Part shown: piece by piece, positions 1 through 11,456 of the stretch
How positions within the stretch are numbered: the stretch's first letter is position 1
Layout of the letters: each line of letters starts with the position of its first letter
NCBI GenBank assembly: GCA_030411725.1
Contig: MU839834.1
Location: 1,612,001 to 1,676,000 of the forward strand
DNA length: 64,000 bases
Direction of reading: 5' to 3'
From: Echria macrotheca
Lineage: Eukaryota > Ascomycota > Sordariomycetes > Sordariales > Schizotheciaceae
Notes under the pieces: generated by a model
Seen by the model: only the letters and a program-made list of their open reading frames with translations
Database searches by the model: none
What the model was told of the DNA's origin: nothing
Translations under genes and position numbers: made by a program

Positions 1-1
1 C

Positions 2-516
2 GGTGATATAGACGGGCCGGCGCGAAGGACCATGACGAGCATGGAGAAGGGGTGGAAGAACAAGCTAAAGTACTTTCAGAGCATCGAGCTGGAGAATAAG
101 GGGAGCGTGGCTCGAGACCACCTCGCACTGGGTTCGTCTGCGGCGTCTGGGAGAGACGAGGAGAATGCTGACCGATATCGGCAGAACGCACATTTTTAGC
201 GTGGCTGCGCACATCATTAGCATTCGCATCGATCGGAATCGCCATCACGCAGCTCTTCCGTCTCAACACGTCGCTGGCCGAGGACGGGAAGCAGGCCGAC
301 ACGCTGCGGCATCTGGGCAAGCCGCTGGGCGCCACTTTTTTGGGGATAAGCATTCTTATCCTGTTTCTGGGGTATAGTCGGTACGTGGAGTCGCAGTACT
401 GGGTGATCAAGGGCAAGTTCCCGGCGAGCCGGGGGACTATTATGTTGGTTTCGTTCATCGCGTTTGCGGTGACGGCGTTGTCGTTGGTTGTGGTTGTTGC
501 GGTGCAGAGGGAGTAA
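2..516 (+). CDS. DUF202 (VTC1-like) integral membrane protein, 5'-truncated
   Basis: The gene enters the window from the left; codons are in frame from base 2. Exons 2-131 and 185-516 are joined by a 53-nt GT...CAG intron, and the junction rebuilds the DUF202 core LALERTFLAWLRTSLAF. Three hydrophobic helices are visible: SLAFASIGIAITQLF, a segment around GATFLGISILILFLGYS, and the C-terminal IMLVSFIAFAVTALSLVVVV just before the stop. DUF202 domains form small polytopic membrane proteins and also the membrane part of the vacuolar polyphosphate/VTC machinery. No SPX or VTC catalytic domain lies inside the window, so a stand-alone DUF202 protein is the simplest reading. Two in-frame ATGs (about 32 and 41) could be starts, but the frame stays open to the edge, so the real start may be upstream. 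Confidence 0.85.
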
Positions 517-716
517 TGTATGATATCCATGTGGTGATGATTCAGCTTCGAGCTATGTAATGGAGTAATTACCATTATGTCAGTATTGAAGTCCAGCTGT
601 ATTCTGGTCTGTTTTTCGGGGAGTCAAGGACCTCTCATCTCGTGTCCAGTTGTGGGAACGATGGGAAAAGGGGGTTACAAGAGGATAGGATAGTCACGAG
701 ATAAGCTGGGCCGGCC

Positions 717-736
717 AGTCAGTCAGTCAGTCAGTC
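717..736. repeat. (AGTC)5 microsatellite
   Basis: Five perfect tandem copies of AGTC. Confidence 0.95.
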
Positions 737-914
737 CCCTTTGCTATTCAGACAGAATACAGATATGCCTCGAATCTCGAATAGATATAATGGGTGTATG
801 TATGGAATTATGGAATGCTCATTGCCCCATTCCAGGATGAGAAATGTCTAGCTGGGTGAGTAGGTATCTCTCAAGAGTTTGGAGGAGAGATAAGGTAAAT
901 CCCCGGCGAAGGGA

Positions 915-941
915 GGGGGGGGGGAGGTTGGTTGGTTGGTT
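915..941. repeat. G10 run followed by (GGTT)4
   Basis: Ten consecutive G bases, then an A, then four perfect GGTT copies at 926-941. This is strand-asymmetric, guanine-rich simple sequence. Confidence 0.95.
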
Positions 942-1057
942 TTGCCCTTCGTTTGGGTAGGTAGCAATATTAGGTCGGTAGGTGTATTTAGTACCTTGGA
1001 TATATATAGTAGAAAATTTATTTATACCCGGATCTTCGTTTTGGTTTTTTCTCGTAG

Positions 1058-1077
1058 TACCTACCTACCTACCTACC
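1058..1077. repeat. (TACC)5 microsatellite
   Basis: Five perfect TACC copies. This is the complement-type counterpart of the GGTA words seen just upstream and downstream (955-964, 1120-1132). Confidence 0.95.
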
Positions 1078-1640
1078 GAGATATATATACGTCGGGGGTG
1101 TGGTGCGTCAGACTTAAAGATAGGTAAGGTAAGGTAGTTACGGTAGTGGTTGGGCAGATCTGGGTGGAGGGAGGATCCCACGACAGGCGAATCCCCCTGG
1201 TGGTGGTAGTATGTGTGCCTGTGTTTTGTATGTATTTTTTGTTTTTTTAACATGAACATAAACTACATGTAGGGGGGTAATCTTTGTTTTTAAGGTCTGG
1301 AGGGAAGAAAAATGCTTGCTCTCTGGGTTTTGTTCAGTCGGTTTTTGGCGGGTGCCACTTTTGTTTGTTGGGTCTGTTTGGCTAATAAGGTAGGTAGCTA
1401 TGTTAAGTGAGTGTGCTGTATAGAAAGGGAGAGAGGTATTACCATCAAAATGGCGTTTTCAGCTAGCTAGCTACCTGTATGTAGTTCGTTCCCTGAGTGA
1501 GTCCCTAGGTAGTTTGGGAGGAAGTGGTGATAAGTCTTCCCTCTTGCCTCTCGATCGTGCTCTTTCTCATCTAGGTACACTTGGATGTCGAGTGGTATCT
1601 ATGGGAATTGGTGAATAACTAGAAACTAACTAGACTAGAA

Positions 1641-1661
1641 ACCTAGGTAGACACCTAGGTA
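1641..1661. repeat. Two direct copies of ACCTAGGTA
   Basis: ACCTAGGTA occurs at 1641-1649 and 1653-1661, a 12-bp period. The core CCTAGG is palindromic and also occurs at 1504-1509. Confidence 0.85.
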
Positions 1662-2399
1662 AGAGCGGCTGAGAGGTCTCTATAAATCTATGCGTCATCA
1701 CTTTTACATGTTGTAGCAGAATAGATACCGTGGGTTTCTCTGCCTCCTCTTGTAGGACATTCCAGCAGTTTCTTACCTATATAGATATATATATACACAA
1801 TACAACACCCATATTTTTGCACTCTCACCACCAACACCCACTACACAGACGCAAAGAACCAGGCATAGACAATGGTTTGCTCGTAACATTTATATCAGAT
1901 TATGCCCTTCTCCTTCTACAGGGACAAGGACTCCGCACTCAAAACTCCTTTTTCGCTAGATGCAAACAAAAAACCCAAGAATACCCCCCCACCATTAGAT
2001 ACTAACCGCTCACCAAACCGCTCACTCCTATTCACCCACACCAACACCCTCCAGCCGGCCCAAAGGAAATATATGTACGAGATCTCGCTGTTCAAGAAAT
2101 TACCTCCCTCCCCGCTTGCTGTGTCTTTCTTGTTGTGTATACCCCCACCCCCGCTTCCAGATTACCAAAAAGCCGAAAACAAGAGGAAAAAAAGAAACGC
2201 TAATGTCGGGGTATCTAATATACAGATATATATCTACACACAAAGACAACGGATGAGAAAAAAATAATGGGTGATAGGTTAGAGAGGGAGAGAGAGTAGA
2301 AATGGCATGTGGTGATTTGGAAACTCCGGGAGGAGAGAAACCGATAATCGTCTGCTCGTAAGGAGGAAGAAACATGGCGTCATAAACCGTGCTGAGTAA

Positions 2400-4965
2400 T
2401 CATATCTGTGTCCGCTGCCCCTTACCCAGAGTAAGCTGGCTCAAACTCAACGTCCTAGCCGCCTTCCTCCGCTTCGGGTCGTCAGCAGTGCTATCGGCCT
2501 CTCCCTCGTCGTCGTCATCATCCGGCCTCAGCTCCTCCCCGAAAGCACCATAGCTAAGCGGCGGCTGCTCCTCGCGCGGCGTCTGGAAGTCGTCCGTGGT
2601 GAGCGCGTCGTCGTTGTCGTCGTCAGCCTCCACCACCACCTTCGCGTTACCAACCTCCTTGGTCGTGGCCGGTTGCTCGTCGTCGTCATCGGTCTCAAAC
2701 CCGGACGGGTTCTTGAGGACTTGCGTCGACGGCGGAACGGGCAGCTTCGGGGGTTGCAGCAGTGGCGAGTTCCCCCCGAGAGAGGGCGTCAGTCGCTCCT
2801 GGGACCGGGACTCCGACGGGCCGCGGACCATGGCGAACATGGTCGTGGACAGCGTGTTGAGGCGCTCCGAGAGCTTCCTGACCTGCGCCTCGAGGGCTTG
2901 GCGCGCCGCGCGCTCTGTCTCAAGCTGTGCGACCAGGGATGCATACGCGTCCTCGTTGCTATTGGTCTCAGCACGGCCCATGGTGGGCAGGCTGGCAGTC
3001 CCGCGGACTGTCGAGGTCGACGTGGGGCGATGCAGAGGGCTGATGAGCGGAGGCGGCGCCGTGGCCGCGAGGGATTGCGACTGTGTGGCGGACGACGAAG
3101 GGGGGTGAAGCGAGCCGATGAACGTCGGCGCATCCCCGAACGAGATCTGGGAATGCGAATCAGCCGTCTCGATCGATCGGTGCGAGCTGGCGTATCGAGG
3201 CGTTCCCCTCAGATCCCCCGCGATTGTCTTGGAGATGGATGGAATCGCCGGTGGTGCGGTGGTATAGGAGGACGTGGCGTGGTCATCCAGGAACGACAGA
3301 GCCTCGCCTTGGACTGGATTGGACTCGCCGAGGGGCCCTTTGAAGCCCGGGACGGCGTGACACAGCTGATCGACCACCCTCTCGAGTCTGTTGGCTCTCG
3401 ACTCCAGACCATCTAACCGGCTGTCGATGCTCGCCACCTGCGTTATCTTCATGCCGACCATAGTTTTCGGGATGTTGAAATCGAACGGCTGCGGGGGCGT
3501 CCGGGGCGGCCTCTCCACTGCTGGGCTTTCAGGAGCACTAGCATCCAGCATCCCGGTATCGTCGATATCCATATCCTCTTGTGGATTTGAGGATAACGGC
3601 GACATAAATCCCGGGTCGTAGGATTCGCGCCAAAAACGAATCTCATCGCTGCGGCGACGTCCCCCGGGTTGCGCCACAAGGTCCTGGAGACCCGACAGGC
3701 TGCGAGACCGGCGTCTGGCGCCGTTGCCGCTGTCGCTCGTAATCGCCCTCCCGATCTCGTTTGGATCCTCCGGTTCACCGGCTACAGCCAGCCGGCTGTT
3801 ACTTCGCCCATGGGTGCTTGCTGGCCGCGGGGACAATCCGGCGCCCCATTCCATGTTGCGAATCCGTGGCTGGAGGAGCATCCGGCTTCCGGCTGTGGCA
3901 GCTCGGCGCCGCCCCGGGTTGGCACTTGCGCCAGCCCCGCCGGATTCGGCCTGCAGCGAGTTACGCGCGCTCTCGATGGCCATAATGTCTTCTGGACCGA
4001 TCGAATGGGATCGGAGTGGGCGGTCATACTCGGTCAGGGGAAGGGACGCAGAACGCTTGGGCGATCTCTCCTTGGACTGGCTCAGCGCCGAGGGGTCCTG
4101 GAAGCGTCAGCCATGACCTGTGCGATAATTTAGAAATACCTACACTCCTGTGCTGTGACGAGCCCATCATTCCAGACTCGCGTCCCGAAGCAGTACCTGT
4201 ACTTAGATCCCGAGAGCTGCCGTTCTTCTTCCGTCCCCGTCCAAATAGTCGGCCCAGCGCGGACCGCAACGACGATTTCTTCCTCTGTGGGCCATCCTTG
4301 CTCTGCCCGGTGTGACCGCTGGGCGATTCGCTCATCATTGAATAGCGCGCCATGCTTATGGGGGGATTCGTGTTTCTAGCCAGTGACGGAGACGTCCTCG
4401 TCCTCAGAGGGGATACCCGCTGGGGAGATATCCTCTGCGGTGAATTTTTTGGAGGGGATGCTCGGGAAATCGGGCGCTCATTGGCTACCTCGGCCACCGC
4501 CGCGGGCTCCGGAGGGGCGGGGGGAGGATGTGACGGCGCCTCCGGCTGAATATCCGGCACCGGGTCCGGGTCCGTGTCACCACCATGCTCCGACTCGGGC
4601 TTTGAATGGGATGCCGGCTCGGCCTCCGGAGCAGCCTGCGGTGACTCCTGCTCGCTCGAGTCGGTTTTTTCTTCGCTCGGCTCCGGTGATTGCTGCTTCG
4701 GCAGGGCTGGCGGCTCGGGGTGCTTCTCCGGGTCGAATTCGGCGTCATCCAGCTCGGGCGGCGGCACGGGACTCGCGATGCCGGTCCCGGGTCGACGTAT
4801 TGGGAACTCGTCGTCGGGCGAGATCATTGCCTTGGTAGACCCGGGGTTGCGGATCGGGAACTCGTCATCTTCGAGTGAGCTGGCGATAGGGATCGGAGCG
4901 GAGATGGTGCCGCGGATGGATTTCCGGCCGGACTTGGCACGGCCCGGTTTCCACAGATTCGGCAT
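2400..4965 (-). CDS. Conserved fungal coiled-coil protein of unknown function
   Basis: Two exons, 4965-4144 and 4097-2400, joined by a 46-nt intron (GTAGGT donor, GCTGAC branch site, TTCCAG acceptor), give about 839 residues. The start is the first ATG (MPNLWKPGRAK); an in-frame TTG lies five codons earlier. I do not recognise a named domain. Visible features: a tandem motif DDEFPIRxPG near residues 33 and 51; a long Pro/Glu/Ser-rich segment; a basic amphipathic patch KKSSLRSALGRLFGRGRKK around residue 230; a short helix near SRLDGLESRANRLERVVDQL; a stronger coiled coil with LVAQLETERAARQALEAQV; and a very acidic tail (DDDDDEGEADS). The arrangement suggests a scaffold or cortex protein, but that is inference. 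The promoter side faces a 3.5-kb gene-free region. The gene model is well supported; the function is unknown. Confidence 0.8.
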
Positions 4966-7311
4966 CGTACCACGGCGCAACCTCTGAGGCTGCTAGCAAA
5001 ACTTGCGATCCGACTCGGAGAAAGGAAGAAAAGAGAAAGAGAGAAGAGAATTGGTCGAAGTTCTGTGCGCCGGAGCCATGCAGCACGACGACCGGATCGG
5101 AGACGAATCGTAAGGTACTGAGTCGCGGGTCGTCTGAGGGTTGCGTGGGAATCCTAGAGTCTACCTAGGGGTGCGAGTCCCTCTTCAATGTCTCAACGGC
5201 GCCGAGTCCCACATGGCCAGCAATGCGGCTCCGTCTGGTGGGCGGGATTGGTAGGTCGAGCTGCTCTGTTGTTGGTGCGTGGTGGTGTGCCTGATCAAGT
5301 CGGTGGAAAGGGAGCTCCGTCGAGCATGCGGAGCTTCTGTTGGGTGACGGCCCCGCGGCACGACAAACAGCCTTCAGCAGCACCAGTCAGGACGTCGCCA
5401 GACACAGAGGGCGTCTTGCGACGGGCCAGCAGCGCCAATGGAGCATATTAATGTCCTCCACGGCCGGGCTCTGCTGCAAGAGCAAGGATACTAGTCGGAT
5501 GCGACTGTGATGATGGAGGGGGGCATTGGAGGGTCTCGACGCTTCGAGGGGTGCATGTTTTGGGGGGGCCGCAGGTGTGGAGAAGGGGCGTGAGGCTTGA
5601 GCCTGGACGGCCCTGTTCGTGCCTGTCCTGGACATCGCCGGGCCCTGGTTGTCGCCGCCGAGTCCGTGAGCCGGTGTGACCTGCCACTGGACTCAGGGGG
5701 GAGAGCCTCAAGCCATGGAGGCGGGATGCGGCGTCACAAAAGTGTGCACAAATCCACAGCAGCATCCATGGGACATATCCGGCCGGGAGTTGAGCCAGGA
5801 CGATCACAACGCACGTCTCAAGGCTCTCAAGCTGCATCGGCCCCGCGTCGCGTCGGCGCAAGCTGGAGCTTCATCGCGCAACAATCCCCTGAACTCGACG
5901 ACACGGCGTTGCTGTTGGCTGAGAGGGCGCTGCGGGCGCTGCAGAACCGACGCGGGGTTGTGAGAATTGCGCCACGGCAGCCAATCTCATCATTCTCATG
6001 GCGGCGCATTGCCGTGCAACCCTAATCGCGATCCTCGGCGCCGCCAGCCAAGTTGCGCCGTATTGCGAATTCATGCCTTTGAACCGCACCTCATCTATCT
6101 GATGTGGACACGTTCGTCCGACGTTCTGCATTGTTAGCCGCCACGGGAATGCCTTCTCGAAGACCCAGCCGCCCGCGCCCGATGGACAACATGCTTCTTT
6201 GGGCCGCATCGTCGACCAAGAAAATCCGAGATGCCGGGATCCCGCTCCGGGCATCTTTCCCCAATTTGACCAGTTCCGGAGTATTCCCAGCCAAAATTGT
6301 CAGTGGCTGCCACTAGATCTTGATGGAGGTCACCGGCGGTGAGGGGCTGAGAAGCCAACCGCATGTGTACCTAGTCAGCACTTGTACTGCTGCCGTGATC
6401 GGTCTTCCAAGTTTTCCACGCTCGAGCGCAGGCTCAAGCGAGACTTTGACAGCAGGCGAAGTCTCACTACCAGCTTGTAAACTCCGGTCGCTGTCCCAGA
6501 TGTGCCCGTGGTTTGTGCCACTTGCGCAGTGTAAAGAATAAGAATAAGTCGACGAGATTGTGTAGGTTTAGAGCTAGGTCTACAGTCCAGGAAAGCAGAG
6601 CACCTCCAGTTCTCCAACACGCCAGCAACTGACACGAAAACCCCGAGTGTCAGCTGGACATATGTATGCAGCGCTCAACAAGGTGGAAGGATACATCGCA
6701 AAACCCGAGTCCCAAGTGGGCCAACAAGCAGCTCCGCTCCCAGGTGCGGAGGAACAAGGCTCGATCCGCTTGTCGTCATTCTGTCCCGCAGCAGCAGCGA
6801 TCTCATCAAGGGGATGGAAGGCGCCGAAACGGTTGTGGCACGACTCGAATTTCGGAATTGATCAAAGCTTTCCTGGCTTTGTAAGTGTACAGTCGACACC
6901 CCTTTCCCACTCAAGAAGTCCGCCATCACGATTGGCCTGTTTGCCGAGTTTGATCCTCTCCGAGGAAGGGCCCCGACAAGCACACCCGCATTATCGTCGG
7001 GGGTTCTGTTTTTATGATCTGCCACTGCAGGCACATCGAGTCTGGGTGTCTGGCATCTCGGGACCCGGGCGCGGGCCTGGCCTCCGCTCGTGTCATTGCT
7101 TGTCACGGCGATTGCATACGGTATATTCATCCGCCAGAACCGTTGTTGCGCGGCTAGACAGACCACAAGACCGAACCTACATTGCATATACATAAAATAT
7201 GCAAGTCTCTCTATCTTCTCGAACCAGGACACAGAAGAAAGCGGGCAAGAACCAGCTTCAGGATTTGCCTGGATGAACCGCTGCAGCAATGATGCATGAT
7301 GCGTCACCACC

Positions 7312-7392
7312 GCAGCAGCAGCAGCCGCAGGAGCAACAACAGATTGAGGAGGTGCTCGATGCGAAAGCAAGACCACACACAGCAGCAGCAGC
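7312..7392. repeat. Imperfect GCA/AGC trinucleotide tract
   Basis: Four GCA units at 7312-7323 and four AGC units at 7381-7392, with scattered CAG/CAA triplets between them. No coding exon covers it. Confidence 0.8.
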
Positions 7393-7750
7393 CAATGGGC
7401 ACAGCTAAGCAATGTCGCCCTGAAGCGGCGGCTGTCCACGCGAGCTAGCCGAAGCTGCAGCCTCTGTTATGTTGATGTTTCGAGAAAACTGCTCACACTC
7501 ACCTCTCCTCTCTCTCTGCTGCTGCGCGCAAGGAATGATTCGAGATGCGTCGCGCACAGGCGCCGCGCGCACTCTACACGTCTACAGATTTGAGAAAAAC
7601 AAGACCAAATACGAGGTCCCCGCTCGCCGAATACTATTCTATCTAGAGTATGCCGAATGCTACACTACACTGCCTGACATCGGCGAAAACCACCCCTTGT
7701 CACCAAACGGAAACTCTTTCTGCTGCCTATCACCACCGGTGGACATGTCA

Positions 7751-7766
7751 TCTCTCTCTCTCTCTC
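7751..7766. repeat. (TC)8 microsatellite
   Basis: Eight perfect TC units in non-coding DNA. Confidence 0.9.
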
Positions 7767-8493
7767 GAGTGTTGCTTTTTTTCAGCTGTCTCATGTCATG
7801 TTAAAACGAACGGGCATGTCTGGCAAAATACATAACTCTTGGAGATCTGGGTATTCGTACGGAATATACTCGGAAAGCACAGAAATCCTGAGTTTGAAGC
7901 TGTGAGGGTTGAATCGAGCCTCGAGGTCCGGAGAGCCCGGGCAAGTTTTATGTGGGGGTACTCGGTGGGCCAGTGCACAGTCCCCCGCAGCTTGCGAATC
8001 TGAAACAAACAAGGGCAAGGGCAAGGGCATTCGTCGGCATCCCGGCATCCCTCATCTACGACTTGCCTGCCTCGCCCACCACAGCGCTACACTAGAGTAG
8101 GTAGGTAGCTGCTTCACCACTTGAGTACGGAAAGCACTAGAGTACGGATACACAACTTTGGCCGACACTACTCCGTGCACAGTATGGTGTCCGTCTTGTA
8201 TCCAAAAACCAAGGGTCTTTTTGTCGGCAAGTCCTGTTCCATGGTTCACCACCCACCATGTCACACACACCAGCACCATCCAGGACCAGAAACCAAGTGG
8301 CCAAAATTCCCCGAGAGGCTGATCTGATCCGAACCAAGATGCGGTCTCACTAGCTGCAACCGGTCAACAGCCTGGAATGGTTTCCCTACACTACACCTTC
8401 CATACACCTTCCGAGTACCCGTCTTTGGCCCCGTTCCGATCCCTCGGCATTGCGTGCTAGATGAAAAACATCGTACCCCTATTTCGTCTCTCT

Positions 8494-11456
8494 CTATCCT
8501 TCTTGCGCCAGCGACGTTACGTCGGGATATCTCAGGTCCGCATTGTCCTCGAGGAACTCGATCCACTTTTTGAGAAATTTGCTTCCCCTGCGAGCGCAAC
8601 AGTTAGAGAAATAGCTAGCGAGCGAGCGAAGCAAGCTGAAATCCATCTCTCACCTCTTGACCGTCTCCGAATCGCCGATGACAGTCAATGATCGTTTCGG
8701 TCGCGTCATTGCCACTGCGCCTGCATTAATAACGCCGCTTTCAATCTCGAGCGCACGGATTTGGCCCTGGCCCATGGTCTGTCCTCCAATGTCTGAGGGT
8801 TATGGATCCCCGGTACCAGAGAATCACCAGCGACACCATGTATCGCGAGGTATAATACCGACGGGATAAGCATGACGCAATTTGTCACTCACCATTCAGA
8901 CGTCGCTTCTCCCCCAGAAAGCCGACCTCGCCGTCGGCATTGCTTCGGACGAGGCTGACGATCACGGCCTCCTTTTCCCGGCCCTGGAACCCGTCCACGC
9001 TGCCGAGCTCAATGCCTGGATACGTCTCCTTCAGCGGGGCGAGAATCGCGAGCTGTTGAGTCCATATTAGTCCTTTTCATCTCATGTCCGGGAACGCGGG
9101 ACCAAAGGAGCGGAGCGGAATGCGCCTACCCGCATGAACTGCCCCATCGATATCAATGCGATGTGATGCAGCCCTGTGGGACGAGGCCAAGCAGCCGCGC
9201 GAGGGATGGGTCACGCCTCTTACCTGCGCATTGTACGGCGTCACGACAGCGATATCTTCTGGCTTAACCCCGGCCTGGACCAGCGTGCGGACGTGCTGCC
9301 TTACCAACGCCGCTTCCATGGCGTTGCTTTTGCTGTCACCGTAGAGACTTCGTTTGATGCGCCCCTTGTCTTGCGAGGCGTCGGCATCGCCGTCGTCTTC
9401 CTCGTTGCGCTCTGGGAAATCACCCCCTTGCGTGTCGATAAAGATGAGGGGCTCAGTCGTCTCATCAGTGGCTTCGACGTCATAAGGTAGGCCCTTGAGT
9501 AGTCTGTCCTTTACGGCGTCGGCAGCGACTAGTTTGGACTCGTAGAGCTCGTCCGATGGGAACCGCATGATCTTCTCGTGCATACGGTACTGGGTTGTGA
9601 GCATGCGCTTGATGGCCGGCCCATGTAAGGCCAAGAGCCGGTCGAACAGCGTCGTCTCGAGCGTAATGCCATCCTTCGTCTTTTTGTCAGATTTTGTCTT
9701 GGAGTTGACCGACTTGATGGTGGGCGGGAGCTGGAGGTGGTCGCCCGCGCAGACGGCCTTTTTGGCCGATAGCAGCGGTACCCAGCACTGGGCCTCGAGA
9801 GCCTGGCTGGCCTCGTCGATGATGACGACGTCGAACTGGTCATTACGCAGCTGGAACCCGCCGGCGCCGTGGAGCGTGGCCAGGACGACCTTGCTACCGG
9901 CCACAAGGTTGCTGACGCACTTGCGCTCGCGCACGCGGTATTCCTTGCGGAGCTCTTTGAGGTCGGCATAGATGGCTCTCCGCTCGCGGCCGTTGCGTGT
10001 CTTGCGGATCGACGCCTGCTTGGCGTCCATCTCGGCGCGGACATCCTGGACGATGGCGCCAGCCTCTGAGGTGCGAGTGAGCACGTCGAGCGAGTGGTTG
10101 AGGACTGAAGGGAGAAGGCGGGCCGGGTGGCCAAGGCGGACGATGGGGACCTTGTGAGGGGCGAGACGCTCCACGATGTTGTCGACGGATATGTTGGAGG
10201 GGCCGCAGACGAGGATTCGTAGGTTGCGCTTGAGCATTTGGAGGATGAGCTCGATGAGCGTGTGGGTTTTACCGGTCTACACATATTAGCTTATCAGGTT
10301 AAGGGCGTTAACAGGACAAGTGACGAGGGTATTGTCGGAGTTGATGAGCTTGTTCTCAGAAGTGATGAGCTCCTTATCAGATAGGGTCATGAACGTGATA
10401 TCACAGGTGACGAGAACTCACCCCGGGAGGGCCGTGTATCAACGCAATCTCCTTGGATGCCAGAGAAAATCGAATGGCGTCCTTCTGTGAGTCGTTGAGC
10501 GTCGGGTCAGCCCAGTCGATCTTGCCAAACTCGGGATCGGAGGTGAGGTCAGCGGGGACTAGCGAGGGTGATGATAGACCGAAGAGGACTCGTATGAAGA
10601 TGGAATATTCGGACTCGCTCATCTTCTGTAGCTTTTCCATCGTGCCATTCATCCTGGGTGTGTCAATCTTATGTTGTTTCTCTCCGAAGCCTTCCATCAC
10701 CGGACACGAACAGACCATCCATCATGCTAGGGGCTGGATTGAAAGGGTCTGGGGAAAAGAAAACAACAACATATCCATCGTGCTGGAGGTTAAGTGAGAA
10801 CAGTTTGGGAAGAAGAAAACAAAATCAATATGCCCAATGTGCTGATATCGAACCGATAGGAATAGGAAGAGAAGACAAGAAACACACGAAACCAACCTCC
10901 CCAGAGAAGACAAAAAAAAAAGATGAACTCACCGCTTAAAAGTAACCTCATCAGCCAACTTAACAATCCAAACCCTCCTCCCCCCAATCCTCCCAACCAC
11001 ATCCTCCTCCTCATCCTTCCCCCCTTTTCCTCCCCCCCCTGCTTCATCCCCCCCATCAACCGCAACACAAACAACCCCCCTCGAGACCTTAACCACAACC
11101 CCCCTCCCCCCGCGCCGCTCCATCTCCTTCACATCCCTCTTCTTCGCACTCCCCGAAGGCTGCTCCGCCAGAAGCACCACATCCCCCGTCCGGATCCCAT
11201 GCTCGCCCAGCTCCGGATTTGAGCTGATAGACAAATCGGGGACGAGGTCGACGACCGTCTTGCCGCCCAGCCCGGTGCGCTGCGTCGAGATGGTCAGGTT
11301 CGTGAGGGCCAGGCCGGCGCGGTGGAGGGATGTGGGCGAGTGGGAGGAGGATGTGAGGAGGGAAGCCGTTTCGGATTCTTCGGCGGCGAGTTCGGCTTTT
11401 AGGAGGGCTTGTTGGGCGAGGGCGAAGGCGGGTATGTCTATTTGTTTTTGTTTCAT
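8494..11456 (-). CDS. hcs1: DNA polymerase alpha-associated DNA helicase A (Hcs1/SMUBP-2 family)
   Basis: Superfamily 1B helicase related to yeast Hcs1 and human IGHMBP2, expected to unwind nucleic acid in the nucleus. Six exons (11456-10933, 10653-10422, 10276-9224, 9052-8893, 8714-8654, 8587-8494) encode about 707 residues, normal for the family. Order of motifs: N-terminal segment IDIPAFALAQQALLKAEL, beta-rich 1B region, Walker A GPPGTGKT at 249-256, Walker B DEASQ at about 406, GDHLQLPP at about 430, QYRMHE at about 481, VDGFQGRE at about 622, and RRLNVAMTRPKRSL near the C-terminus. Introns are 279, 145, 171, 178 and 66 nt. Intron 2 falls inside Walker A, after GPPG. A Gly/Lys/Glu-rich low-complexity insert sits near residues 140-155, just before WIVKLADEVTFKR. 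I see no AN1 zinc finger or R3H domain, as in the yeast protein. Confidence 0.95.

Larger units (their letters stand above)
517..2399. other. Intergenic, convergent; simple repeats and TAGGTA motifs
   Basis: No coding signal was recognised in the 1.9 kb between two converging genes. The first 1.2 kb holds several tetranucleotide tracts, a G-run, and many TAGGTA/CCTAGGTA words. The second half is T/A- and C-rich and lacks long open frames that resemble any family. Confidence 0.7.
4966..8493. other. 3.5-kb gene-free region upstream of the coiled-coil gene
   Basis: Both flanking genes run leftwards, so this tract is the 5' flank of the coiled-coil gene and the 3' flank of hcs1. No frame shows a recognisable family or a consistent exon chain. 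It holds AGC/GCA runs near 7312-7325 and 7381-7392 and a (TC)8 run at 7751-7766. The longest open stretch (6675-7439, minus) has no ATG near its beginning. Confidence 0.6.

Noticed and set aside
6675..7439. 254-codon open frame on the minus strand with a leucine-rich, signal-like beginning
   Set aside because: It opens with GTG, not ATG. The hydrophobic run comes from translated CAG/AGC repeats, the remainder resembles no family, and no splice pattern supports it.
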